Shown here: positions 1 through 9,682 of the stretch, in pieces
Layout: every line of letters begins with the position of its first letter
Position numbering within the stretch: position 1 is the stretch's first letter
Origin: Clostridiales bacterium
GTDB taxonomy: Bacteria > Bacillota > Clostridia > Christensenellales > Borkfalkiaceae
Direction of reading: 5' to 3'
DNA: 53,148 nucleotides
Assembly: GCA_015069505.1 (NCBI GenBank)
Contig: SVIL01000002.1
Coordinates: 1-53,148 of the forward strand
The notes under the pieces: generated by a model
Databases searched by the model: none
What the model saw: the letters and a program-made list of their open reading frames with translations, nothing else
Told to the model about the DNA's origin: nothing
Program-made: the position numbers and the translations under genes

Positions 1-639
1 GATAACCACGTTTGTTTCAATCTTAACGCCTAACTCTTTAAGCGTTTCAACTTCTTTTGCAACTATTTTCTTTGGCAAACGGAATTCAGGAATACCGTAA
101 ACCAACACGCCGCCCGCCGTATGCAAAGCCTCATATACGGTTACCTCATAACCCTTTCTTGCTAAGTCACCCGCACAGGTAAGCCCCGAAGGACCCGACC
201 CTACGATAGCAACTCTACGTCCGTTACTTTGCGGTTTAACGGGTGGTTTGGTAGCAAAATTGTTGTGCCAGTCGGCAACGAATCTTTCAAGCCTACCGAT
301 TCCAACGCTTTCGCCTTTAATCCCACGAATACACTTTGCTTCGCATTGTGTTTCTTGCGGGCATACCCTACCGCAAACTGCAGGCAACGAGGATGAATTT
401 GAAATTATTTGATAAGCCCCTTCAAAATCCCCTTCTTTAATTTTAGTAATAAATTCAGGGATATGTATTTTAACGGGACAGCCTTGAACACAAGGCATAT
501 TTTTACAGTTAAGGCAACGATTTGCCTCGTCAATCGCTTGTTCCTCGGTATAACCAAGTGCAACTTCATCAAAGTTGTGGGCACGAACTAACGGTTCTTG
601 CGTGGGCATTACGTTCCGTTTAAGAGACATATTAGCCAT
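1..639 (-). CDS. NfnB / GltD-like FAD-dependent NADPH oxidoreductase, N-terminal part (runs off window start)
   Basis: Minus-strand translation MANMSLKRN...CLNCKNMPCVQGCPVKIHIPEF...CGRVCPQETQCEAKCIRGIKG...VAIVGSGPSGLTCAGDLARKG: two 4Fe-4S Cys clusters and a GxGxxG FAD motif; adjacent to an NfnA-like gene. Confidence 0.85.
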   Translation of the reverse strand, partial: MANMSLKRNVMPTQEPLVRAHNFDEVALGYTEEQAIDEANRCLNCKNMPCVQGCPVKIHIPEFITKIKEGDFEGAYQIISNSSSLPAVCGRVCPQETQCEAKCIRGIKGESVGIGRLERFVADWHNNFATKPPVKPQSNGRRVAIVGSGPSGLTCAGDLARKGYEVTVYEALHTAGGVLVYGIPEFRLPKKIVAKEVETLKELGVKIETNVVI

Positions 640-640
640 A

Positions 641-1495
641 TCAGTTAACCTCCTTCTTGAAAAGATTACAACTTTCTTCGTAAGCGTGACGTTCAAAATC
701 AGAATACATTCTACCACGAGACATAGCTTCGTCAAAATCCACTTCGTACCCGTTAAAGTCAGGCCCGTCAACACACGCAAACTTGGTAACCTTTTTGCCG
801 TCAACGTTAAGCGTCAAACGACAACCACCGCACATACCCGTGCCGTCTATCATAATAGGATTCATCGAAACGGTAACGGGAACATCGAAAGGCTTTGCGG
901 TTGCAACGACGAATTTCATCATAATAAGCGGTCCTATCGTGATTATCATATCAAACTTTTCACCACCGTCAAGCATCTCTTTAAGCGGAACGGTAACGTT
1001 GCCGTGTCTTCCGTAACTACCGTCGTCAGTCATAACTATAAGTTTATCTGATGCAGCGGTAAATTCCTCTTCACAGATTAAAAGATCTTTGTTTCTAAAC
1101 CCGATTATGCTCGTAACCGAAGCACCTGCTTCATGCAAAGCCTCAGCGATAGGCATAGCGATAGCACAGCCAACGCCACCCCCAACTATACAAACCTTTT
1201 TAAGCCCGTCAAGATGTGTTGCTACGCCAAGCGGCCCAACGAAATCTTGAATATATTCGCCTTGCTCTTTATAAGAGAGTTTCTTTGTAGTGCCACCCAC
1301 GATTTGGAAAATAATCTTAACCGTGCCTGCGTTTTTGTTTACGCCCGCAACCGTTAACGGGATTCTTTCGCCGTCCTCGTCAACACGTAAAATGATGAAC
1401 TGACCCGGACGTGCTTTTGCTGCGACGAGCGGTGCTTCAATAGAGAGTTGCACTACCGTCGGATTTAAAATCTTTTTCTCAACAATCCTATACAT
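641..1495 (-). CDS. NfnA-like ferredoxin-NADP+ reductase subunit (FNR-like, 2Fe-2S)
   Basis: 284 aa; PGQFIILRVDEDGERIPLTVA flavin-binding region, GGGVGCAIAMPIAEAL nucleotide-binding motif, C-terminal DGTGMCGGCRLTL...FACVDGP iron-sulfur motif. Confidence 0.85.
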   Translation of the reverse strand: MYRIVEKKILNPTVVQLSIEAPLVAAKARPGQFIILRVDEDGERIPLTVAGVNKNAGTVKIIFQIVGGTTKKLSYKEQGEYIQDFVGPLGVATHLDGLKKVCIVGGGVGCAIAMPIAEALHEAGASVTSIIGFRNKDLLICEEEFTAASDKLIVMTDDGSYGRHGNVTVPLKEMLDGGEKFDMIITIGPLIMMKFVVATAKPFDVPVTVSMNPIMIDGTGMCGGCRLTLNVDGKKVTKFACVDGPDFNGYEVDFDEAMSRGRMYSDFERHAYEESCNLFKKEVN

Positions 1496-1576
1496 TTTTC
1501 ATCTCCATATTAATCAAAATAAGGGCTACCGAAAAAAATCGGTAACCATTATTTCAATTAGTTAGTTTATCTGTTA

Positions 1577-2794
1577 TTAGAAGTTAACTTCGGTATCGTA
1601 ATAACAACATTTAAGAAGTTTTTCCATTTCTTCAACGGAAATCTTGCGTGGGTTAGAACCCGTGCAAGCGTCTGCAACTGCGTTCTTAGCAATTTCAGGA
1701 AGTCTTTCAAGGAAAACTTTTTCAGGAACGAATCCGTTTTCCGTGGGAAGAGCGTCAAGACCATAGTTTTTAATGCATTGTGGAATATTCAACGCATCGT
1801 TCATACCACGAAGGTAAGCGATAAGGTTTGCAACCTTTTCGTCGTCGTTTTTGCCACCAAGACCCATATAGTCTGCGATTACGCCGTAACGTTTTTTAGC
1901 CGTTTCGTCTTTTGCGTTGAAAGCGATAACCTTAGGAAGGTACATTGCGTTTGCAGCACCGTGAATAATGTGTGCACCAAGATCTTCAAACACAGCACCG
2001 GTTTTGTGTGCCATAGAGTGAACGATACCGAGCAATGCATTAGAGAAAGCCATACCTGCAAGGCATTGTGCGTTGTGCATAGATGCACGCTTACTCATAT
2101 CGCCGTTGTAAGATGCAACGAGGTCGTCTTGTATCATCTTGATTGCAAAGATAGCAAGTGGGTCGGTAAATTCGCTGTTAGCGGTTGAAACGTATGCTTC
2201 GATTGCGTGAGTCATAGCGTCCATACCAGTATGTGCCGTAAGTTTTTTAGGCATCGTTTCAGCGAGGTCAGGGTCAACGATTGCAACGTCAGGTGTGATT
2301 TCAAAATCTGCAAGTGGGTATTTAATACCTTTCTTGTAATCGGTAATAACTGAGAAAGCAGTAACCTCGGTTGCAGTACCTGAAGTTGAAGGGATAGCAC
2401 AGAAACGTGCTTTTTTACGAAGTTCGGGAATACCGAATACTACGCACATTTGTTCAAAAGTAATTTCAGGGTATTCGTATTTAATCCACATAGCCTTCGC
2501 TGCGTCGATAGGCGAACCACCGCCGATAGCAACGATCCAGTCAGGTTGGAACTTAGCCATTGCTTCAGCACCTTTCATAACGGTATCAACAGAAGGATCC
2601 GGTTCAATACCTTCAAAAAGTTCAACTTCCATACCTGCTTCTTTTAAGTAAGCAACTACTTTGTCAAGGAAGCCAAATCTTTTCATTGAGCCACCACCAA
2701 CACAAACCATTGCACGAGTGCCTTTCAAATTTTTAAGTGCTTCTAACGCACCTTTGCCGTGATAGAGATCACGTGGAAGAGTAAAACGAGCCAT
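1577..2794 (-). CDS. Iron-containing alcohol dehydrogenase
   Basis: 405 aa; IGGGSPIDAAKAMW, GMDAMTHAIEAYVS, NALLGIVHSMAHKTGA...HGAANA motifs of type III Fe-ADH. Confidence 0.93.
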   Translation of the reverse strand: MARFTLPRDLYHGKGALEALKNLKGTRAMVCVGGGSMKRFGFLDKVVAYLKEAGMEVELFEGIEPDPSVDTVMKGAEAMAKFQPDWIVAIGGGSPIDAAKAMWIKYEYPEITFEQMCVVFGIPELRKKARFCAIPSTSGTATEVTAFSVITDYKKGIKYPLADFEITPDVAIVDPDLAETMPKKLTAHTGMDAMTHAIEAYVSTANSEFTDPLAIFAIKMIQDDLVASYNGDMSKRASMHNAQCLAGMAFSNALLGIVHSMAHKTGAVFEDLGAHIIHGAANAMYLPKVIAFNAKDETAKKRYGVIADYMGLGGKNDDEKVANLIAYLRGMNDALNIPQCIKNYGLDALPTENGFVPEKVFLERLPEIAKNAVADACTGSNPRKISVEEMEKLLKCCYYDTEVNF

Positions 2795-2941
2795 ATCTTT
2801 TCTCCTTTCAAAAAATTTATTTTATGGTTGCATTATAACACAATAAATATATCTTGTGAATAACCAAAAAGTTATATCGGTATTATACTTATCGATATAC
2901 CCCGTATTTATTTGAATTTTCTAGGGATTTTGTCCTAATTT

Positions 2942-3862
2942 TTACAAATATTTACGCCTTGACGTTATTAATGCCGTAATAAATTGTTTGTCAAGTTTGG
3001 TAAGATTATACCCGTTTTTATAAATTAAAACGTCTTTATATACTTTTTTATCGTCAACACACTTCTTTTGAACGAGTCCGTATCTGTCAAGCGTTTTTTG
3101 AGGCACGGCACTACCCCACGTAAACGTTTTGGTGTTCTCTGCTAAAAGTTCAAACCGACCTGCCCTTTCAAATACATATATACGTTTATCAATATCTTCT
3201 AAAAATTCGTCCTTAATGATTTTAGATACGGGCAAGGACGGAACGTACGGGTCGGCGTAAACAATCTCAATAAATGGTATTAAATCGTCAACGCAAACGC
3301 TCTCTCGCGAAGCGAGTGGGTTATCCTTGCTCATAATAAGCACCTTTGAAAACTCTGAAATCATCTCGTAACAAAGCCCCTTTTCTTCAAGAGTTTCCTT
3401 AAAAAATTTATCATACTTTTCTAAGTAGCGGATAATACCGAGTGCATAGTCGTTATTAAGCACGTTATTTATGACCTGCCCCGAATTAGTTTCGTTATAA
3501 TAAAACTCGGCAGGTTTATACGTAATATCCTTTGAAAACTCGGTAAACGCTTCTGAAATATAACAAGCACGGGGTACGGAAATGGAAAACTTTTGTTTTT
3601 TAGAATACCCGTCCTTATAAATCTTTTCAACCTGTTCAATCTGTTTTAATATGCCTTGTGCATACTCGATTAACTCCTCGCCCTCTGGGGTCAAAACCAT
3701 ACCTTTTGCCGAACGACTAAAAATAGTAATCCCAAGGTCGGATTCAAGTTCTTTTATAGAACGGCTTATATTAGGCTGAGCGGTAAGCAAGGTTTCCGCC
3801 GCCTTGTTTAGTGACCCAAGTCGTGCAACTTCTACCGCATATTTAAGGTGCAAAATATTCAT
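2942..3862 (-). CDS. LysR family transcriptional regulator
   Basis: N-terminal HTH LKYAVEVARLGSLNKAAETLLTAQPNISRSIKELESDLG. Confidence 0.93.
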   Translation of the reverse strand: MNILHLKYAVEVARLGSLNKAAETLLTAQPNISRSIKELESDLGITIFSRSAKGMVLTPEGEELIEYAQGILKQIEQVEKIYKDGYSKKQKFSISVPRACYISEAFTEFSKDITYKPAEFYYNETNSGQVINNVLNNDYALGIIRYLEKYDKFFKETLEEKGLCYEMISEFSKVLIMSKDNPLASRESVCVDDLIPFIEIVYADPYVPSLPVSKIIKDEFLEDIDKRIYVFERAGRFELLAENTKTFTWGSAVPQKTLDRYGLVQKKCVDDKKVYKDVLIYKNGYNLTKLDKQFITALITSRRKYL

Positions 3863-3954
3863 ACCGAGTCCACCCCCTTTTTACCTAATTGATTATACCA
3901 CAAAATTTTATACTATTCAAGCAGTTTTACATCATAAAAATACACCAAAATATT

Positions 3955-3983
3955 AAAACCCGACTTTGAAAGTCGAGTTTTAA
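3955..3983 (-). terminator. Intrinsic terminator downstream of aminotransferase gene
   Basis: Minus-strand AAAACTCGACTTTCAAAGTCGGGTTTT hairpin with T-rich tail. Confidence 0.6.
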
Positions 3984-4000
3984 CGTGGTTGCTTATTAAT

Positions 4001-5257
4001 TTACTTTAACGGATAGCGGTCACGAATAACTTGGAAGGCTTCTTTTGCGACCTCAACCGTCTCTTTAATATCTTCATCGGATAGCGATGCGTTAATAAAG
4101 TGGTTATGGTGGTTGGTAAAGAACACGCCGCGTTTAACGCACTCTGCTATCCATTGTTGGTGCATTACCAAAGACGGGTCGTCGGCGATTCGCAAATAGA
4201 ATAGTGACGGAACACCCGTTACGTGCAAGTCGAACCCGTATTCCTTAGCCGCGTCAATAAGCCCGTTTGATAAAGTCGTACCCTTTTCAATAAGCGTTTT
4301 GGGGCAATTAAGTTTTTTCATCTTTTCAATACAAGCAATCCCCGCAGCAAACGGTACTGCACTAAGCCAGTACGAACCCGTATAAGACATTGCGGAAACG
4401 GTGTTCTTTAAGAAATCCTTACCGCACAACGCACTCACGTTATAGCCGTTTGCAAGTGCCTTACAAAAACAGATAAGGTCTGCTTCAAACCCAAAATAAT
4501 GGTCTGACCCCGCAATATCCAAGCGGAAACCCGCTCTTACGTCGTCAACGATAAGCACCGTGCCCGACTGGGTACAAAGTTTTCTAACCTTTTGCCAAAA
4601 ATCCTTTGCGGGAAGTTCGTTATCCATAAAGTTGCCGTGCATATACGGTTGGCCGATAACTGCGGCGATTTGACCTTTGTTTTTCTCAAAGACCTCGGCA
4701 AGTTCATCAAAGTCGTTCCAGTCAACGTAAATATTATGCATAACGTCTTCTTCTATAACGCCCGTATAGTCTAACTTTTGCGTCCACGCAGAAACGCCGT
4801 GATAGTACCCCTTAAAAAACACTATCTTTTTACGGTGGGTATAAGCCCTTGCAACCCTAACCGCAAGCGAAGTCGTATCGTTGCCGTTCTTTGCAAAAAA
4901 CGCCCAGTCGGCAGATGCGACTGTGTCAACCAAAAGTTCTGCAAAGTCAATCATCTTGGTATTTGGCAAGGTCGTACAGTCCCCGATAGCACGTTGTTTT
5001 GCAGCGGCTTCGTCAACGTCGGGGTCGTTATAACCTAACACGTTAGGTCCGTACGCACACATATAGTCTATAAAGCGGTTGCCGTCCAGATCCCACAAAT
5101 AACTGCCCTGTGCCTTAGATGAAAACAACGGGAATGCCTCGATAGGCACGTAGCACCCTTCCGCAGGTCCTTGATGCCCGTAAATCCCCGACGGGATAAC
5201 CTTTACCGCACGCTCAAAGGCCTGCCTACTTTTAGTATAATCGTTTAACTTTCTCAT
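4001..5257 (-). CDS. Class III PLP aminotransferase / glutamate-1-semialdehyde aminomutase-like
   Basis: 418 aa; YLWDLDGNRFIDYMCAYGPNVLGYNDPDV, FAKNGNDTTSLAVRVARAYT, VLIVDDVRAGFR, FCKALANGYNVSALCG (PLP lysine). Confidence 0.85.
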   Translation of the reverse strand: MRKLNDYTKSRQAFERAVKVIPSGIYGHQGPAEGCYVPIEAFPLFSSKAQGSYLWDLDGNRFIDYMCAYGPNVLGYNDPDVDEAAAKQRAIGDCTTLPNTKMIDFAELLVDTVASADWAFFAKNGNDTTSLAVRVARAYTHRKKIVFFKGYYHGVSAWTQKLDYTGVIEEDVMHNIYVDWNDFDELAEVFEKNKGQIAAVIGQPYMHGNFMDNELPAKDFWQKVRKLCTQSGTVLIVDDVRAGFRLDIAGSDHYFGFEADLICFCKALANGYNVSALCGKDFLKNTVSAMSYTGSYWLSAVPFAAGIACIEKMKKLNCPKTLIEKGTTLSNGLIDAAKEYGFDLHVTGVPSLFYLRIADDPSLVMHQQWIAECVKRGVFFTNHHNHFINASLSDEDIKETVEVAKEAFQVIRDRYPLK

Positions 5258-5269
5258 AATCCTTACCCC

Positions 5270-6025
5270 CTACGCAAGATACACTGCAACTCTATCCAAA
5301 ATTCTGTTTAGGTTGTCCATTTGTGAAATCATACCGCAAATTCTAATCTTCCCTTCGCCCACGGCGACGAGTGAATTGATTTTGCCGTCGAAAAGGTCCC
5401 TCGCAACCTCAAAACTTCCAAACGTCATCTTTGAAAAGAAAGGTTCACTAACTTTATGCATAGTGGTAAGTTTATGGTCTTTCACACGGATACCTACCGT
5501 AACTTCGTCCGCAATAGACAAATGCACGTCCCCATCAACCATACTTGATGCGGAAACCTTAGAAACGTAATCGTGGTTACCGAGTTGCGTAGCCGCCGCC
5601 CCTATCACGTGAAGCATAAGGGTGGTGGATTTTCTATGGAAATCTTTATCCTCTAACCTTTCAGGTTCAGGGCGTAAATACGCCGTTAAAACGTCCGTCA
5701 ATTTGGTAAAGTTTTTGAGCAAAAATCCAAGGTGGAACAACCCTTTTACGGGCATCGGGGTCGCCGTGCCGTCAATAAGCCCGTTGAATTTTGCACAAGA
5801 CGAAAAGTAAAGGCGAATAGTACAACCTTTAAGCCCCTCTTTCATCTCCGCCTTACCACTTTCAAAAAACAAGGTTGCCTTGGGTCCGTCTTTAACGTCA
5901 AAACCTATGGAAATCTTTTTATCCCCGACGATAGTCCTTGCGGACTCGTCAAGTTCAAGTAGCGTTGGAATAGCCCCTAATATCGCAAACAAATTGCAAT
6001 ACGCTAATGCTTTCGTATCCTTCAT
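5270..6025 (-). CDS. SCP2-like (sterol carrier/lipid-transfer fold) protein with two repeats
   Basis: Two halves with similar pattern (KISIGFDVKDG..FNGLIDGTA..LTDVLTAYL and VTVGIRVKDHK..DLFDGKINSLVAVGEGKIRICGM..LNRILDRVAVYL). Start at 6025 chosen from RBS AAGGAGAGAATT-ATG. Confidence 0.5.
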   Translation of the reverse strand: MKDTKALAYCNLFAILGAIPTLLELDESARTIVGDKKISIGFDVKDGPKATLFFESGKAEMKEGLKGCTIRLYFSSCAKFNGLIDGTATPMPVKGLFHLGFLLKNFTKLTDVLTAYLRPEPERLEDKDFHRKSTTLMLHVIGAAATQLGNHDYVSKVSASSMVDGDVHLSIADEVTVGIRVKDHKLTTMHKVSEPFFSKMTFGSFEVARDLFDGKINSLVAVGEGKIRICGMISQMDNLNRILDRVAVYLA

Positions 6026-6165
6026 AATTCTCTCCTTTTTAAGCAATCGTAAATTTAGGTAGTTTTATTATACCATTTACACGAAAAAAATCAAGCGGTT
6101 TTTTAAAACGCCACGATTTTTTTGACAAGACTTTTTCCAACTTTCCCATTAGCAGGTCAGTTAAC

Positions 6166-6195
6166 TTGACATAATGGGGGTAATTAGTATATAGT
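6166..6195 (+). promoter_or_regulatory. Sigma-A-like promoter for 6248 gene
   Basis: TTGACA (6166-6171), 18-bp spacer, TATAGT (6190-6195). Confidence 0.6.
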
Positions 6196-6247
6196 ACCTT
6201 GTGTATTATGCGTAAATATCTTGCCCTTTTGATTAAAAAATAAAGGT

Positions 6248-8176
6248 GTGTGGGTAAAAATGACTAAAAAAGTAAAAATATTTTCTTTTATAGCGTTTAT
6301 CGTCGTTTTTATGGGGCTTTTGGTCTTTATGTTTTCGGGCGAAAATTTTGAGATTGTAAAAAGCCTTTTTAGGGACGATTTATCTGAATCGGAATTTAAA
6401 AGTTTATTGCAAAGTTTTGGAATCAAAGGCAGTATAACCTTATCTATACTTTCAATGCTTCAAGTGGTTTTGACCTTTCTACCCGCTGAACCGGTGCAAG
6501 TGCTTGCGGGAATTGGTTACGGGTTTTGGCACGGCGGGGCGATATGCTTAGTTGGCGTTATCTTGGGCAACACCGCAATATACGTCCTATTCAAGATTTT
6601 TGGGGACAGGCTTATCGATTATTTTAAGAAAAATATCGAAATTGATTTCAACAAACTAAAAACTTCAAGTAGGGTGGCGTTGATAATATTTATCCTTTAT
6701 TTTCTGCCAGCTATCCCCTACGGGCTTATTTGTTTTTTTGCGGCATCACTACAAATAAGATATCCACGATATATAATATTGACGACACTCGGGTCTATTC
6801 CGTCTATCCTGATAGGCGTTGGGCTTGGGCATTTGGCAATAGCGTCAAGTTGGATTCTGTCCCTTATCGTGTTCGGGGTTTTAGTCGTGATTTTGGTAAT
6901 CCTGGCCATATACAGAAAGCCACTATTCAAAAAGATGAACGCTTTTATAAACAACCTTCACAAAGAACACACCTCGGATACGACGGTTAAACGCCCCAAC
7001 CCGTTTGTTCTGTTCTTTTACAATTTGGGCGTAAGATTTTTTATCTCGACCAAAGTAAAACTTAAATACACTGAAAAGGTAAAACTAAAATCCCCGTCCA
7101 TAGTGCTTTTAAACCACCAAACGTTTTTTGATTTTATGTTTGCGTCAAAAGCGTTAAAGGGGAATAACGTCCACTTTATGATTGCAAGGCTTTACTTTTA
7201 TAAAAAGTTATTTGCAAACGCCGTAAAATCTTGTGGGCATTTTCCAAAAAGTATGTTTACCTCCGACGTGGAAAACGTTAAAAATTGTTTGACAGTTCTT
7301 AAAAACGGCGGAATCTTAGGGTTTATGCCCGAAGCAAGGCTTTCTACGGTCGGTAGGTTTGAAGATATCCAAGAATCCACAATTAAGTTTATTAAAAAGA
7401 TGGGCGTACCCGTCTATACTTTAAGGTTTAACGGCAACTATTTCGTCCGCCCAAAATGGTCAAAGGACTTCCGCAAAGGCGGGATTTCCGAAGTGGAAGT
7501 TTTTGAAGTCGCCACCCCTGAGCAGTTAAAGGATATGACCGACTTAGAACTTAGAGAAAGGGTGGAAACGGCACTTTATTACGATTCGTTTAAGTGGCTT
7601 GAAACAAAGCCTAATATCCATTACAAATCCAAAACCATAGCCGAAGGGTTAGAAAACGTGTTGTTTAGGTGTCCGTCTTGTGGCAAAGAACTTACGATTA
7701 AAACGGATAAAAACAGAGTGTATTGTTCAGAGTGCAACTTATCCGCCACCCTAAACGATAGATATTCGTTTGATAATCAAAAGCCATTTAGCAATTTTGC
7801 CGACTGGTACGACTGGCAAAAAAAGGTGTATGAATCCGAGATTTTATCCACTCCCGACTATACACTTTCCGAACACGTCAAACTCTTTCACGGGTGTAGA
7901 AACGGAAAGACCTTCGTTGAAGAAGTCGGCGAAGGACAATGCACTTTCAACCTAAACGGCTTGACCTATAAAGGGACGGATAACGGCGTAGAAGTGGAAA
8001 AGTTTTTCCCTATGACAATCGTTTACAGATTACTGTTCGGTGCGGGCGAAAATTTTGAAATCTACGACGGGAAACAAATATACTACTTCGTTCCTGATGA
8101 TAAAAGAAGTTGCGTAAAATGGTACGTCGCAAGTGAAATTCTAAAAAACCTAAGTGAAAAACAAATTCAAGGATAA
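6248..8176 (+). CDS. TVP38/TMEM64-type membrane domain fused to PlsC-like acyltransferase and C-terminal zinc ribbon
   Basis: 642 aa; N-terminal LPAEPVQVLAGIGYGFWHGGAICLVGVILGNTAIY (TVP38/DedA-like), NHQTFFD (HX4D) and GFMPEARLS acyltransferase motifs, CPSCGKEL...VYCSEC. Confidence 0.8.
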   Translation: MWVKMTKKVKIFSFIAFIVVFMGLLVFMFSGENFEIVKSLFRDDLSESEFKSLLQSFGIKGSITLSILSMLQVVLTFLPAEPVQVLAGIGYGFWHGGAICLVGVILGNTAIYVLFKIFGDRLIDYFKKNIEIDFNKLKTSSRVALIIFILYFLPAIPYGLICFFAASLQIRYPRYIILTTLGSIPSILIGVGLGHLAIASSWILSLIVFGVLVVILVILAIYRKPLFKKMNAFINNLHKEHTSDTTVKRPNPFVLFFYNLGVRFFISTKVKLKYTEKVKLKSPSIVLLNHQTFFDFMFASKALKGNNVHFMIARLYFYKKLFANAVKSCGHFPKSMFTSDVENVKNCLTVLKNGGILGFMPEARLSTVGRFEDIQESTIKFIKKMGVPVYTLRFNGNYFVRPKWSKDFRKGGISEVEVFEVATPEQLKDMTDLELRERVETALYYDSFKWLETKPNIHYKSKTIAEGLENVLFRCPSCGKELTIKTDKNRVYCSECNLSATLNDRYSFDNQKPFSNFADWYDWQKKVYESEILSTPDYTLSEHVKLFHGCRNGKTFVEEVGEGQCTFNLNGLTYKGTDNGVEVEKFFPMTIVYRLLFGAGENFEIYDGKQIYYFVPDDKRSCVKWYVASEILKNLSEKQIQG

Positions 8177-8182
8177 GTTTAT

Positions 8183-9631
8183 ATGAGAAATGAACCCCAA
8201 AACGTAAAAAAAGAAAAATCTTTTAGTTCTATAAATTTAAAGTCCTTTATTTTAGTAAGCGTGATTTTAGTGGTTATAGTTGCCATTGCGGGAATAATCA
8301 CCAACTTTATTCCGCAAGGACATTACCAGTACGACCAAGACGGCAAAATCATCCCCAACACCTTCGTTTACGGAAGCATACAAGGCATTGCATTTTGGCG
8401 TGTAATCACCGCCCCCGTGAGAGTTTTCGCCAGCGAGGACGCACTTACTATAATAATGATTTGCTTGTTCTTATTAGTTATGAGCGGTGTTTTCAATATT
8501 ATGGAAAAGACCAAAGGCGTTCAAGTTCTAATAAGCAAAAGCATAACTAAATTTTCACAAAAAAAGTTTTTGGTTATACTTATCACCGTATTCTTTTTTA
8601 TGGTGTTCGGCAGTTTTTTCGGGATGTTTGAAGAACTCGTTACCCTGCTACCTATAATACTTATATTTATGTTATCCATGGGTTTTGATACGTTAACGGG
8701 GCTTGGCGTATGTATGCTATCCGCTTGCTTTGGGTTTGCGGCGGCTATAACCAACCCGTTTTCGGTAGGGCTTGCGTCGAATCTTGCGGGCACACCCGTA
8801 TTTGAAGGCGTATGGCTCAGAATCATATTTTTCGTTTTGGTTTTTGCCATACTTTGCACCTTTTTACTCTTGCACGTAAAAAAGATTAGCCGTAACCCCG
8901 AAAAGTCTTTGACTTTTGAGATGGATAGAGAAAAATTAAAATCGCTAAACCTTTCAAATCAAAACATCCCCAACGAAGGCAAAATCTTTAAAACCTACGC
9001 AATATTTTTTAGCATACAATTAGTGGTGCTTATTTTGGTTGCGACTATCCGTGCCATATCCGACTACGCAATTCCTATTCTTGCCGTAACCTTTTTGGTG
9101 GGCGGAATAGTATCGGGGCTTATAGTCAGCGAGAAAAAATCCAAAGTGTTTATCGACTTTCTAAAAGGCACCGTTGGTATGCTTCCCGCAGTAGTTTTGT
9201 TAGCGGTTGCGTCCTCGGTCAAACTTATTTTAGTTGAAAGCAATATAATAGATACCATAATGTACACCGTAATAACCGCACTTAGCGGGAAAGACAAGTT
9301 CGTGTGCATCTTGCTTATCTATTTTTTAATACTATTCTTGCAAATTTTTATAGGTTCAGCATCGGCAAAGATAATGCTTATAATGCCCATAATCTTACCT
9401 ATCTGCACCTCGCTGGGGCTATCCCCCGCACTGGTAATTTTAACCTATTGTATGGCGGACGGCTTTACGGATATGATTATCCCCACCAACCCCATACTTT
9501 TATTAGGACTATCCTTTGCGGGCGTTTCTTACGGGAAATGGATAAGGTGGACGTGGCTACTGCAACTAATACTGTTCTTGACGACTATTTTAGTTCTATT
9601 CTTTGCGGTAAGCGTAGGATACGGGCTATAA
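8183..9631 (+). CDS. YfcC family / C4-dicarboxylate-type anaerobic transporter
   Basis: 482 aa polytopic; IIMICLFLLVMSGVFNIMEKTKGV, GFAAAITNPFSVGLASNLAG, IIPTNPILLLGLSFAGVSYGKWIRWTW. Confidence 0.8.
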   Translation: MRNEPQNVKKEKSFSSINLKSFILVSVILVVIVAIAGIITNFIPQGHYQYDQDGKIIPNTFVYGSIQGIAFWRVITAPVRVFASEDALTIIMICLFLLVMSGVFNIMEKTKGVQVLISKSITKFSQKKFLVILITVFFFMVFGSFFGMFEELVTLLPIILIFMLSMGFDTLTGLGVCMLSACFGFAAAITNPFSVGLASNLAGTPVFEGVWLRIIFFVLVFAILCTFLLLHVKKISRNPEKSLTFEMDREKLKSLNLSNQNIPNEGKIFKTYAIFFSIQLVVLILVATIRAISDYAIPILAVTFLVGGIVSGLIVSEKKSKVFIDFLKGTVGMLPAVVLLAVASSVKLILVESNIIDTIMYTVITALSGKDKFVCILLIYFLILFLQIFIGSASAKIMLIMPIILPICTSLGLSPALVILTYCMADGFTDMIIPTNPILLLGLSFAGVSYGKWIRWTWLLQLILFLTTILVLFFAVSVGYGL

Positions 9632-9682
9632 AAAACTTATATATAAATTACTACTATGTGTTTTTGGAAAGATAAAGTTTTT

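Noticed and set aside
1-639. Glutamate synthase small subunit (GltD) as the functional call
   Set aside because: The adjacent FNR-like 2Fe-2S gene makes NfnB the better assignment; the truncated left edge prevents final proof.
575-1051. Plus-strand 158-aa ORF antisense to the NfnA-like gene
   Set aside because: Low-complexity shadow frame of a well-supported minus-strand gene; no RBS or domain pattern.
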